This document shows, piece after piece, positions 37,568 to 46,053 of a stretch of DNA of 64,000 nucleotides (within the stretch, counting starts at the first letter, position 1; each line of letters starts with the position of its first letter). The stretch comes from Clostridium ganghwense (GTDB taxonomy: Bacteria > Bacillota > Clostridia > Clostridiales > Clostridiaceae): contig NZ_JAPQES010000001.1 in the NCBI RefSeq assembly GCF_026735165.1, positions 992,001 to 1,056,000 on the forward strand. Reading direction: 5' to 3'. The position numbers and the translations under genes were made by a program. A model generated the notes under the pieces. The model was not told the DNA's origin, made no database searches, and was given only the letters and a program-made list of their open reading frames with translations.

Positions 37568-38225
37568 AATCCAAGCTAAAAAAACATATTGTTATAGCTA
37601 CATCAAAGAAAATCATTACAAAATGTACACTCGTATTAGAAATTACACCATATATAACATTCTTTGATATGAAATTAATTGGTAAAATAACTATAACTGC
37701 CGTAATAATTCTCAAAATCTGTATAATAAATAAATTCCACCAATAACCTTTTACAAGGTTTTTACTATAACTTAACGCATCAGTTCCACTAAGATTTTTT
37801 ATAACTACAGCTTGAAAAATAAAAGAATAATATATCCAAAAAATAACTCCTGGTATTACTAGTAATAAACTAAAACCTAAAAGTATAATTCCAGCAACTA
37901 TTGTTGTCCAAATAATACCTTTCCATCTTGAAAATATTGCTTTACATAATTGATTACACTCCACATATTCATCATTTACATATTTATAAGTTATATAAAT
38001 AGCTCCAACTTCTATAAAAACGTCAATATAAACCCCAATTATTTTCAATAATTCTGAACCTAATTTATTACTATAAGGTGATAATAAATCTATAATTAAG
38101 TTACTTGGAATACTTATAATTAATATAATAAACAAAATCATTTTGATTTTTGCTTTATAGATATTAAATGCATAAGCAAATATTTCTCCCATCGATAATT
38201 CTTTTTCTCCTATCATGTTTTTCAT
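37533..38225 (-). CDS. Polytopic membrane protein, function unknown
   Basis: 230 residues with about five or six hydrophobic helices (IKMILFIILIISIPSNLII, IDVFIEVGAIYITY, GIIWTTIVAGIILLGFSLLLVIPGVIFWIYYSFIFQAVVI, VHFVMIFFDVAITICFF). The order DALSYSKNLVKGYWW after the PGxxFWxYYSF helix resembles the DUF975/YciC-like membrane families. GGGGGAG precedes ATG. No enzyme motif. Confidence 0.65.
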   Translation of the reverse strand: MKNMIGEKELSMGEIFAYAFNIYKAKIKMILFIILIISIPSNLIIDLLSPYSNKLGSELLKIIGVYIDVFIEVGAIYITYKYVNDEYVECNQLCKAIFSRWKGIIWTTIVAGIILLGFSLLLVIPGVIFWIYYSFIFQAVVIKNLSGTDALSYSKNLVKGYWWNLFIIQILRIITAVIVILPINFISKNVIYGVISNTSVHFVMIFFDVAITICFFSLDSMKNKRDGTYI

Positions 38226-38334
38226 AATTGCTCCCCCTGTTTTATATAAATCAATTTAATGTAAACTATATCCATATTATACTACATTTTGTAAAATTTC
38301 AATTATTATCTCTACTTTCCCTTGTATATAAAAG

Positions 38335-38360
38335 AAAAACTTCTAGGTTAACCCTAGAAG
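38335..38360 (-). terminator. Intrinsic terminator
   Basis: On the minus strand CTTCTAGGG-TTAA-CCTAGAAG is followed by TTTTTC. The stop codon of the orphan coding tail lies inside the stem. Confidence 0.85.
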
Positions 38361-38443
38361 CCTCCGAAATTGCCAAAGTTATCATTCATACTGTTCATAG
38401 TATCAAAAGTCTCGTGTTGGAACTGATCATTAAAGCTTTGCTT
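38354..38443 (-). pseudogene. Orphan 3' coding tail
   Basis: On the minus strand a 29-codon stretch encodes KQSFNDQF, then ETFDTMNSMNDNFGNFGGF, and a TAG that sits in the terminator stem. The Asn/Phe/Gly-rich ending directly against a terminator looks like the genuine end of a protein, but no start or body precedes it: it begins right after the stop codon of the neighbouring gene in another frame. Possibly the leftover end of a gene replaced by the 38446-39057 gene. Confidence 0.4.
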
Positions 38444-38445
38444 AT

Positions 38446-39057
38446 CTATTTAAGTTTCAAACTTAATGTTTCTTCATTGAAATGTCCATAACAAAATATA
38501 TTGGTTACATTTAAATTTAAAGTGCTGCTATCTTTATAGTTATTAAACACAAGTTCCGCTTCTACTTTCTCCCCTGGAACAAATTCAAAATCTTTTCCCT
38601 TTTCTAGATAATCGAATACGTCTAATTTAAATACTCTTCCATTTTCCCCTCTGACATAGATATCATAAGGTGATATAGTAATTTCCTTATCAAAATTATT
38701 TTCTATTAGTGTTTTAACTATAAGCTTGTCACCACTACTTTTTATATTTAGCTTTGTAAGTTTTAACTTACCTTCAAATGCAGTAGCGGTATTTTGTAGA
38801 GTATTACTTTGTAATGTGATTTGTTGTATATTATCTTTTTCACTATCATTTTCTATCTTAGTATCCTCCTCAAGATCAATACCTCTATTACTAGTTGAAA
38901 CTACAGCTATTGCTTTGTTTTCGCTACTTTTTTTAGTTAATTTTTTTGACATTTCTCCAGCTATAAATATTCCAAAGGTTAAAACTCCAGCTAAAGTTAT
39001 TGCAACTATATTTTCATTTATATTAGATAATATTTTATTTAACATTCCTTTTTTCAT
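38446..39057 (-). CDS. Membrane-anchored DUF4352-like protein, paralogue of the kinase outer domain
   Basis: About 203 residues. One membrane helix (about 14-33), a linker rich in S, N, K and E, then a beta-rich domain with SPYDIYVRGENGRVFKLDV, FVPGEKVEAELVF and IFCYGHFNEE. The same landmarks close the Ser/Thr kinase encoded upstream (SPYDIYMTGDNGSKF, FVPGEKKEVEFIF, IFCFGNFDEE). The start is ATG 39057, with GAGAGGGG 8 bases before it. It is probably a secreted-side sensor or adhesion module; function unknown. Confidence 0.65.
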   Translation of the reverse strand: MKKGMLNKILSNINENIVAITLAGVLTFGIFIAGEMSKKLTKKSSENKAIAVVSTSNRGIDLEEDTKIENDSEKDNIQQITLQSNTLQNTATAFEGKLKLTKLNIKSSGDKLIVKTLIENNFDKEITISPYDIYVRGENGRVFKLDVFDYLEKGKDFEFVPGEKVEAELVFNNYKDSSTLNLNVTNIFCYGHFNEETLSLKLK

Positions 39058-39150
39058 CTTAATATCCCCTCTCAATGTTTTCTATAATTAAATTATAAAC
39101 AGGGATTAAGACAAAAATTTTCACCTAAAATGTAGTAAAATTAGCTAAAT

Positions 39151-39186
39151 AAAAAGTCTCCACTTTAACTAAAGTGGAGACTTTTT
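39151..39186 (-). terminator. Intrinsic terminator of the kinase gene
   Basis: AAAAAGTCTCCACTTT-AACT-AAAGTGGAGACTTTTT, a near-perfect stem with T run. Confidence 0.92.
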
Positions 39187-39208
39187 ATAATCTCTATAAT
39201 TATTAACC

Positions 39209-41086
39209 TTATTTAAGCTTCACAGTGAAACTTTCCTCGTCAAAATTTCCAAAACAAAATATCTTACTAACTTTTAATGTTAATTGATCAGATTGCTTAT
39301 AATCTTTAAATATAAATTCAACTTCCTTTTTTTCTCCTGGAACAAATTTATAATCTATTCCTTTAGCCAAAACAGCATGAATATCTGAACTGAATTTAGA
39401 ACCATTATCCCCTGTCATATATATATCATATGGAGAAAAATTAAATTCTTTATCATAATTATTTTCAACTACAGCTTTTACAACAAGTCTATTTCTATCT
39501 ACTTCATAAGACTTAATTTTTAGACTTGCTTTACCATTAAATGCTTCTGCTGTTGTTTCCTTCACTTCCTCTGTTACTTCCTTTTTATCATTTACTTTGT
39601 TTTCATCAGTAGATGTTTTTTCTGCATCTGCAGACTTACTTTTATTGTTGTTCTTTTCATCAGCATCACTTGCAGTAACTACCTGTTGAGTTTTATTGCC
39701 ACTACTAGCAGTATCTTTACTTCCACGTGAGTTAGATGTCATAATAACTCCAAACACCGATAATATAATTACAGAAGCTGCTGCAATAGTTAATATGAGT
39801 TTATTTTTATTAGCTTTTGGCTTAATAACATTTTTATCTATAGTTTCTGTAGTATGAGTTAGATTTCTTTGATATTCTTCTAAATCTCTTTTAAATTCTT
39901 CCACCGACTTATATCTGTTTTCCTTATTCTCAGCCATTGCCTTTTCAATGATATTTATTAATTTTGCTGGTGTAGTTCTTTTAAATCTTTGTTCACTACC
40001 TTCAACTGGACTTTCTCCTTCTGTTATAAAATATAGAGTTGCTCCTAAAGAATAAATATCACTTCTTATGTCACATACCTCACCTCTTAATTGTTCCGGT
40101 GAAGCATAACATCTTGTTCCTGAATAAATCCCTTGTTTTCCATCTTTATTTTCTACTCTTTCAGAAATACCAAAATCTATAAGATGAATATTATTATCCT
40201 TATCTATCATAATATTACTTGGCTTTAAATCTTTAAATATGATTCCACCTTTAAAATTATGTAAATAATTCATTATGTCACAAAGTTGTGTTCCTACCCT
40301 TGCAATTGCTGATAGTGGTAAACTCCCCATAGTCTCTACATTGTTTTTCAATGTTTGTCCTTGTATATAATCCATAACTAAATAATAAGTTTGATTATCT
40401 TGAATAATATCATATATTCTTGGAATACCAATGTGTCTTAAAGATAACAGCATATTTTTCTCATTTGCTACATTTATCATATCTACAATATCATGATCTA
40501 TTTCCTTTACTGCTACAGTTAAGTCAAGTCTTTGATGATATGCCTTAAATACTTTACCGCTTCCCCCTTCTCCAAGTACCTCTTGAAGCAAACATGTTTC
40601 TCCAATAACTTCTTCAACATTTGCACATAATTTTTCACCTTGAGGATTAATATTATCCGTTTCAAGCATATCAAGCTTATTTAAAAGTGTACCTAAAGCT
40701 AAGAAAGTATCTTTAGCAACCTCGTAATTTATAATTTCTTGTACAGAAGTTCCTGTATTGTGCGCACCTATATTTCTGTACCATTTAATTCTCTTTAATT
40801 TATAAATATCATTATCTGAAATTGGAAAACCTTTTTCCATTAATTTAGTGACATTTCCAATAAAATTATTTAATATAAAATCTTCTTTTAGAGTATTTTC
40901 TATAACATACTCAATAACACCTACTGCTTCAATTATCAATCCATTATAGTACATATGAGTTTTATTTGGATTTAACTTTTTATTTAATACAACCCACTTC
41001 TTTGTAACTTCATCTTTACTTTTGTACTTTTTTAACGATTGTTCCTTAATTGACCTAGTATTCGGCCCTCTTCTTTTGTCACTCAT
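39209..41086 (-). CDS. Transmembrane Ser/Thr protein kinase with HEPN-like N-terminal domain
   Basis: 625 residues. An N-terminal helical domain (about 20-140) contains YRNIGAH (R104-x4-H109). The Hanks-type kinase domain follows: LGEGGSGKVF (171-180), catalytic Lys 194 (VAVKEI), FKDLKPSN with Asp 286, DFG 304-306, and GTRCYASPEQLRG. A membrane helix lies at about 430-450, then a low-complexity K/D/S/T linker, then an outer DUF4352-like domain. There are no PASTA repeats, so it differs from the PrkC cell-wall kinases. It should phosphorylate cytosolic proteins in response to an external signal. GGAGG precedes ATG. Confidence 0.85.
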   Translation of the reverse strand: MSDKRRGPNTRSIKEQSLKKYKSKDEVTKKWVVLNKKLNPNKTHMYYNGLIIEAVGVIEYVIENTLKEDFILNNFIGNVTKLMEKGFPISDNDIYKLKRIKWYRNIGAHNTGTSVQEIINYEVAKDTFLALGTLLNKLDMLETDNINPQGEKLCANVEEVIGETCLLQEVLGEGGSGKVFKAYHQRLDLTVAVKEIDHDIVDMINVANEKNMLLSLRHIGIPRIYDIIQDNQTYYLVMDYIQGQTLKNNVETMGSLPLSAIARVGTQLCDIMNYLHNFKGGIIFKDLKPSNIMIDKDNNIHLIDFGISERVENKDGKQGIYSGTRCYASPEQLRGEVCDIRSDIYSLGATLYFITEGESPVEGSEQRFKRTTPAKLINIIEKAMAENKENRYKSVEEFKRDLEEYQRNLTHTTETIDKNVIKPKANKNKLILTIAAASVIILSVFGVIMTSNSRGSKDTASSGNKTQQVVTASDADEKNNNKSKSADAEKTSTDENKVNDKKEVTEEVKETTAEAFNGKASLKIKSYEVDRNRLVVKAVVENNYDKEFNFSPYDIYMTGDNGSKFSSDIHAVLAKGIDYKFVPGEKKEVEFIFKDYKQSDQLTLKVSKIFCFGNFDEESFTVKLK

Positions 41087-41254
41087 GAATTTCCTCCTAA
41101 TATAAGTTTTCTATAATACTTTCTGTTATTTTCCTCTATTTAATCAAACACAGCTGAAAATTCCCATCATTTACTAATGTCTTTCTAGTTTTAACTTATA
41201 TTAAGATTATATCAAATTTTACATTATGTTAAAAACAAAGTTTATAAGTACTTA

Positions 41255-41288
41255 AAAAAGCAAGTCCCCATTTAAGACTTGCCTTTTT
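41255..41288 (-). terminator. Second of two tandem terminators
   Basis: AAAAAGCAAGTC...GACTTGCCTTTTT downstream of the secreted protein gene. Confidence 0.85.
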
Positions 41289-41319
41289 AATTATTTAAAT
41301 ATTTTCAAAAACATCAAGT

Positions 41320-41354
41320 AAACCTCATTTCACAAATTGTAAAATGAGGTTTTA
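41320..41354 (-). terminator. First of two tandem terminators
   Basis: AACCTCATTT...AAATGAGGTT, directly after the stop codon at 41370. Confidence 0.8.
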
Positions 41355-41369
41355 TATACTCTCTTTATT

Positions 41370-41990
41370 TTAGCCTACTGAATTTATTTCATCTAAAAAT
41401 ATAAATGATTGAACTTTATCACTAGCTTTATCTATGCTAACTAATAATTTTTTATTATTATCATATTTAAAATACATGAAGTAAGCATTTGCTTCCTTTG
41501 AAACTTCTTTACTGCTAGCTTCGTCAAATTGTGCTTTATTAACATCTAATAAATTGTTCTTCTTGATAAAATCAATTGCTCTTCCTTTAGCTTCTTCAAG
41601 ATTAAATTCTTTATTATCTCCTTTTGCTGTCTTATCATAACATTCAAGGTTAAGTATTTTATCTGTTTTAGTATCTATTAAAGCAGTATATCTTATTTTA
41701 TCTTTATTAAGATTTTTATTTCTTACTAATAAAGATTTCTGTCCACCTTGTTCTATTAACTCAGCTTTTAAAGCTTTACTTTCTACTTTAATATCAAGAT
41801 ATTTTTCAAATGCATTAACAGCTTTTTCTACAGCTTTTTCTTCAGATGTTTTTACTCTTTGTGCAGCTACTTTCTCAGTCATTAACTTATCTTTTGGTAT
41901 TGTGGAATTTGATGCTTGTGCAAATGCTTTAGCTCCTCCTATTGTTAATGTAGCAAGTAAAGCTAATGCTGCTATTCTTTTTGATTTCAT
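41370..41990 (-). CDS. Secreted PepSY-like protein, copy B of a tandem pair
   Basis: 206 residues. Signal peptide MKSKRIAALALLATLTIGG ending AFAQA. The mature part has two alpha/beta modules: VNAFEKYLDIKVESKALKAE with YTALIDTKTDKILNLECYD, then FNLEEAKGRAIDFIKKNN with AYFMYFKYDNNKKLLVSIDKASDKV. This is a PepSY/YcdB-like layout. The start is ATG 41990, 8 bases after AAGGAGG. It is about 90 percent identical by eye to the next gene, and the copies share the upstream box. Probably exported or lipid-free at the cell surface; function unknown. Confidence 0.7.
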   Translation of the reverse strand: MKSKRIAALALLATLTIGGAKAFAQASNSTIPKDKLMTEKVAAQRVKTSEEKAVEKAVNAFEKYLDIKVESKALKAELIEQGGQKSLLVRNKNLNKDKIRYTALIDTKTDKILNLECYDKTAKGDNKEFNLEEAKGRAIDFIKKNNLLDVNKAQFDEASSKEVSKEANAYFMYFKYDNNKKLLVSIDKASDKVQSFIFLDEINSVG

Positions 41991-42069
41991 AATATTTTCC
42001 TCCTTTAATTGTAACTTTAATTTAATTTGTTTCACATTCACTCGTTACAATTAAATTATATAATCAATA

Positions 42070-42108
42070 CTTATAATAACTATCTACGAGTTGTAAAAAA
42101 GTTGTAAA
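42070..42108 (-). promoter_or_regulatory. Promoter box 1: direct repeat GTTGTAAA and -10
   Basis: GTTGTAAAAAAGTTGTAAA (42090-42108) contains two 8-bp repeats 11 bp apart. On the minus strand TTTACA, 16 bases, TATAAG (42075-42070) form the promoter, with the box overlapping and preceding the -35. Confidence 0.7.
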
Positions 42109-42223
42109 GTTAACCATTTTTTATTTATTAATACTAGCTATATCCCCCCAGCTAATATATATAAGTCTACTCATATATATTAGCTATAAAATATACTCTC
42201 TGCTGCTAACACTCTTATTAACA

Positions 42224-42266
42224 AAAAAAATTTCTAGCGAAAATATTTTTCGCTAGAAATTTTTTA
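42224..42266 (-). terminator. Terminator of copy A
   Basis: AAAAATTTCTAGCGAAAA...TTTTCGCTAGAAATTTTTT, a long perfect stem with T run. A second hairpin (AGCTAATATATA...TATATATTAGCT) lies at 42150-42185. Confidence 0.9.
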
Positions 42267-42280
42267 TTATTTAACATTTT

Positions 42281-42901
42281 TTAGCCTACTGAATTTATTT
42301 CATCTAAGAATATAAATGATTGAACTTTATCGCTAGCTTTATCTAATGTAACTAATAATTTTTTATTATTATCATATTTAAAATACATGAAGTAAGCATT
42401 TGCTTCCTTTGAAACTTCTTTACTGCTAACTTCGTCAAATTGTGCTTTATTAACATCTAATAAATTATTCTTCTTGATAAAATCAATTGCTTTTCCTTTA
42501 GCTTCTTCAAGATTAAATTCTTTATTATCTCCTTTTGCTGTCTTATCATAACATTCAAGGTTAAGTATTTTATCTGTTTTAGTATCTATTAAAGCTGTAT
42601 ATCTTATTTTATCTCTATTAAGATTTTTATTTCTTACTAAGAAATATTTTTCTCCACCTTGTTCTATTAACTCAGCTTTTAAATCTTTACTTTCTACTTT
42701 AACATCAAGATATTTTTCAAATGCATTAACAGCTTTTTCTTCAGATGTATTTACGCTTTTCTCATTTAATTGTACAGCTACTTTCTCAGTCATTAGCTTA
42801 TTTTTTTGTATTGTGTTATTTGATGCTTGTGCAAAAGCTTTAGCTCCTCCTATTGTTAATGTAGCAAGTAAAGCTAATGCTGCTATTCTTTTTGATTTCA
42901 T
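42281..42901 (-). CDS. Secreted PepSY-like protein, copy A of a tandem pair
   Basis: 206 residues, the tandem twin of the gene at 41370. The signal peptide is identical; differences concentrate just after it (NNTIQKNKLMTEKVAVQLNEKSV against NSTIPKDKLMTEKVAAQ) and at scattered sites. The upstream 60 bases, including the direct-repeat box and the -10, are also duplicated almost perfectly. The terminators differ. It lies directly downstream of the two-component genes, whose own promoter has the same box. Confidence 0.7.
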   Translation of the reverse strand: MKSKRIAALALLATLTIGGAKAFAQASNNTIQKNKLMTEKVAVQLNEKSVNTSEEKAVNAFEKYLDVKVESKDLKAELIEQGGEKYFLVRNKNLNRDKIRYTALIDTKTDKILNLECYDKTAKGDNKEFNLEEAKGKAIDFIKKNNLLDVNKAQFDEVSSKEVSKEANAYFMYFKYDNNKKLLVTLDKASDKVQSFIFLDEINSVG

Positions 42902-42981
42902 AATATTTTTCCTCCTCTAATTGCAACCTTAATTTAATTTGTTTCTCATTCCCTCGTCACAATTAAATTATATAATCAATA

Positions 42982-43020
42982 CTTATAATAACTATCTACG
43001 AGTTGTAAAAAAGTTGTAAA
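42982..43020 (-). promoter_or_regulatory. Promoter box 2: direct repeat GTTGTAAA and -10
   Basis: The same 19-bp sequence at 43002-43020 with TATAAG at 42987-42982; the gap between box and -10 is 14 bases, as in boxes 1 and 3. It begins three bases from the end of the histidine kinase gene. Confidence 0.7.
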
Positions 43021-43022
43021 GT

Positions 43023-44432
43023 CTAGTTGAATATTATTTTTATTGATGTTCCTTTATTTATTTCACTTTCTATTTCTAGTTTAGCTTCATGAATTTTTGC
43101 TATTTCAGCACAAATAGCAAGTCCAAGTCCAGCCCCATTATTAGCTCTCGTTCTTGACTTATCTACCATATAGAAAGCTTCAAAAACTTTAGGTAAATCT
43201 TTCTCTGCAATTCCTATACCTTCATCTCTAAGTTCAAGTACTGTTTTTAATTCATCATTTTTATATACATTTAAATATATATTTGAACCTTCTTTGGAGG
43301 CTTTCATAGCATTATCTATAAAATTAGTAATTAAATTTTTTATTAGATCTCTTTCTACTAAAATTTCATAATCTTTTTTATCAGAAATTATTAAGTCTAT
43401 ATTTTTATTTTGTAATTTAGGTTTTAAAGTTTCTTTTATCTCAGCCAATATATCCTTTATACTTTCATTTTTCATTTTAAAATTTTCTTTTTTCAATAGA
43501 ATTAAATCCATCATTTTCCACGACAATTTTTCTAATCTTTTTCCCTCTTTAAATATATAATTTAATCCTTGAAAAAAAGTCTCTTCATTATAAGCCGTAG
43601 AACGTAAAAAATCTGCATACCCTATTATTGAAGTTAGTGGCGTTTTTAATTCATGGGTTAAATTATCTATAAATCTTTGTTTTTCCTCTGTTTTTTTCTC
43701 TAACTCATTTATTTTTTCTTCAATAGATAGTGTCATTTGATTAAAATTTTCTGCTAAAATACCTATTTCATCTTTAGACTCAATTTCTACTCTTTCTGAA
43801 TAGTTACCATTTGATATTATTTTAGTAGTATTTATCAGCTTATTTATAGGGTTTGTTATATATTTACTTAAAATATACATACCAATAGCTAGAATAATAG
43901 AAACTATAATACATAATTTAATAAAAAAATTATACTGTTCTTTTCTATCTTGATAAATATATGTTATATCCTTTATACATGAAAATTTTAAATATTCACC
44001 ATCTACATCTAATAAATTGGTTATAAATAAAAATGTTTTATTTCCTACCTCCCTTATAATGTACCTTCTTTTATCTACAACAGCTTTTTTAAGTTCCTCT
44101 CTTTCTTCTAAAATCTTAAAATCTAAATTACTAAAAATTATATTATTCTTTTCATCTAAAACCTCTAAATACATATCATTACTCTTAAAATTTTCTAAAT
44201 ACGTCTTAATAATTTCCCTATCAGAATCAAATGACTTCTTATGATAATTGCCAATGATTTTTATGTTAAAATTCATTGCTGTATATATTCTAGAATGTTC
44301 ATTTAATCCTCTATCTATCTCTCTTTTCAAACTTAAATTATGAGTATGTTCTATCAAAAAACAAGCTCCTAAATTAAATATTACTAAAAATAGTAATATT
44401 GAATATATGAATATTTTCTGCCAAAACTTCAT
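43023..44432 (-). CDS. Sensor histidine kinase
   Basis: 469 residues. Membrane helices at about 8-27 and 168-190, with a sensor domain of about 140 residues between. HAMP, then HisKA with LTHELKTPLTS (His 260), then HATPase_c with RDEGIGIAEKDLPKVFEAFYMVDKSR and NGAGLGLAI. Its ATG directly follows the TAA of the response regulator gene, so the pair is translationally linked. The likely targets are the two secreted proteins immediately downstream. Confidence 0.9.
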   Translation of the reverse strand: MKFWQKIFIYSILLFLVIFNLGACFLIEHTHNLSLKREIDRGLNEHSRIYTAMNFNIKIIGNYHKKSFDSDREIIKTYLENFKSNDMYLEVLDEKNNIIFSNLDFKILEEREELKKAVVDKRRYIIREVGNKTFLFITNLLDVDGEYLKFSCIKDITYIYQDRKEQYNFFIKLCIIVSIILAIGMYILSKYITNPINKLINTTKIISNGNYSERVEIESKDEIGILAENFNQMTLSIEEKINELEKKTEEKQRFIDNLTHELKTPLTSIIGYADFLRSTAYNEETFFQGLNYIFKEGKRLEKLSWKMMDLILLKKENFKMKNESIKDILAEIKETLKPKLQNKNIDLIISDKKDYEILVERDLIKNLITNFIDNAMKASKEGSNIYLNVYKNDELKTVLELRDEGIGIAEKDLPKVFEAFYMVDKSRTRANNGAGLGLAICAEIAKIHEAKLEIESEINKGTSIKIIFN

Positions 44433-45086
44433 TTAATCCTCCAATCTATAACCTATTTTATATACTGTTTTTATTTTTTCATCTAGATTTAATTTTTTTC
44501 TAAGTTTTTGAATATGCATATCTACCGTTCTAGTTTCTCCCAAATAATCATATCCCCAAACCTTCTCCAAAATCTTTTCTCTAGATAAAGCTATACCTTT
44601 GTTTTCAATTAAAAGTCTTAATAATTCAAATTCTTTCAAAGTCAATTCTATAATTTCTTCATTCTTTTTTACAATTCTTTCTTGTAAGTTTATCTCTAAA
44701 TTCTTAAAATTTAAAACATCATTTTTTTTACCATAACGTCTTAAAACAACCTCAACTCTTGCCAAAAGTTCTATCGATTCAAAAGGTTTTACTATATAAT
44801 CATCCGCTCCCATCTTAAGACCCTTTACTTTATTTGAAATGGAGTCTTTAGCTGTTAAAAAAATTACTGGTATATCTTTGTGTTTTATTCTCTCCATTAC
44901 ACCAAATCCATCTAATTCCGGAAGCATAACATCTAAAAGAATCAAATCAAAATTTTCTTGTTCAATTAGTTCTAAAGCCCTCTTCCCATTATAAGCTTGT
45001 TCAATTTCATAATTAACCATTTTCAAATTCAATTTTATTAAATCTGAAATAGATACATCATCTTCTACTATTAATATTTTACTCAA
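44433..45086 (-). CDS. OmpR-family response regulator
   Basis: 217 residues. Receiver with E8/D9/D10, phospho-acceptor D52 (LILLDVMLPELDG) and K101 (VKPFES). Winged-helix output domain about 125-215 with LTLKEFELLRLLIENKG and GETRTVDMHIQKLRKKL. OmpR-type regulators bind direct repeats spaced 10-11 bp, which is what lies in front of this gene and its two presumed targets. Confidence 0.92.
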   Translation of the reverse strand: MSKILIVEDDVSISDLIKLNLKMVNYEIEQAYNGKRALELIEQENFDLILLDVMLPELDGFGVMERIKHKDIPVIFLTAKDSISNKVKGLKMGADDYIVKPFESIELLARVEVVLRRYGKKNDVLNFKNLEINLQERIVKKNEEIIELTLKEFELLRLLIENKGIALSREKILEKVWGYDYLGETRTVDMHIQKLRKKLNLDEKIKTVYKIGYRLED

Positions 45087-45263
45087 AATAGTTACACACT
45101 CCCTTTGTATTATTCATTTTTTAACTTTACTTTTTTTATCTCAATTTATATTGAAGTTCCTCAATATAATAAACTCTTTACTTTTAATAATCGTTATATC
45201 CACACAAAACTTATACTTTACTTATATAATCTTCTTCGATATCATTTTGCTTATAATGAAAGA

Positions 45264-45296
45264 ACCACTACATCATCATTTTGATGAAATAGTGGT
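45264..45296 (-). other. Hairpin in the leader of the two-component operon
   Basis: ACCACTA...TAGTGGT enclosing CATCATCA/TGATGA, with a T-rich stretch after it on the minus strand. It could terminate the upstream pentapeptide gene or attenuate the response regulator transcript starting near 45337. Confidence 0.5.
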
Positions 45297-45343
45297 ATAT
45301 ATTGCTTTAAAATAAATTCCTATCTTTCAGTATATATTCTAAA

Positions 45344-45382
45344 TTTATAATATTCATATTAAAGTTGTAAAAAAGTTGTAAA
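45344..45382 (-). promoter_or_regulatory. Promoter box 3: direct repeat GTTGTAAA and -10
   Basis: GTTGTAAAAAAGTTGTAAA at 45364-45382, with TATAAA at 45349-45344; the geometry is identical to boxes 1 and 2. It would drive the response regulator/kinase operon through a leader of about 250 bases. Confidence 0.7.
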
Positions 45383-45396
45383 TTATTAATTTTCAG

Positions 45397-46053
45397 TTAT
45401 ATTTTAATGATAAGCCCTAGAAGTTTTGAGAGTGAAACTGCTTGTACAGGAGTCACAATAGCACCATATATATCCTCTTTTCGTACTTCTATTCCTTCTA
45501 TTTCACAATTACTTAAATCAATCCCCTTTAGTTTTGTTCCTGCCATTTCAGCCTGCTGCAAATTAGAATTTCCAAAGCTGACCTTATCAAATTTAACTTC
45601 CTGAAAAATAGCGTTATTTAGTAAACAATCTTTAAAATTCACCTGTTTACACTGTGAAAATGTAAAAGATGCATAACGACCATTACAATTCTCAAATATT
45701 ACATTTTGTAATGTGGATTCACTTAAATTAGCTCCTAGAATCTTGCAGTTTATCATCTCTACTCTATGTATAATAGCTCCGTAAAAGTCTATATTAGATA
45801 AATCACAGTTTTCAAACCTAACATCTGTTAAATCAAGAAATCTAAAGGATACATTTTTGAAAGTAACATTTCTAAATATTATCTCCTCAAAATTCACATG
45901 TTCTGCGGTTTGATTTTCAATAGAGCAATCGCAAATAACTCTTGTACATAAAGAATCATAATTTTGGATATCATTATTTAAAGATTGAAACTCCTCTAAT
46001 TTCTTTGGTATTCTAGGTGTTAAGATTTTATAGTTTGATTTTATATCCTTCAT
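45397..46053 (-). CDS. Pentapeptide-repeat protein
   Basis: 218 residues. From about residue 50 the A(D/N)LxN-like pentads run almost unbroken: FEEIIFRNVTFKNVSF, LTDVRFENCDLSNIDF, GANLSESTLQNVIFENC, NFKDCLLNNAIFQEVKF, LQQAEMAGTKLKGIDLSNC. This gives a right-handed quadrilateral beta helix, the fold of Qnr and McbG DNA-mimic proteins, although many members have other roles. The start overlaps the MATE stop (ATGA), so the two are translationally coupled. No membrane segment. Confidence 0.85.
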   Translation of the reverse strand: MKDIKSNYKILTPRIPKKLEEFQSLNNDIQNYDSLCTRVICDCSIENQTAEHVNFEEIIFRNVTFKNVSFRFLDLTDVRFENCDLSNIDFYGAIIHRVEMINCKILGANLSESTLQNVIFENCNGRYASFTFSQCKQVNFKDCLLNNAIFQEVKFDKVSFGNSNLQQAEMAGTKLKGIDLSNCEIEGIEVRKEDIYGAIVTPVQAVSLSKLLGLIIKI

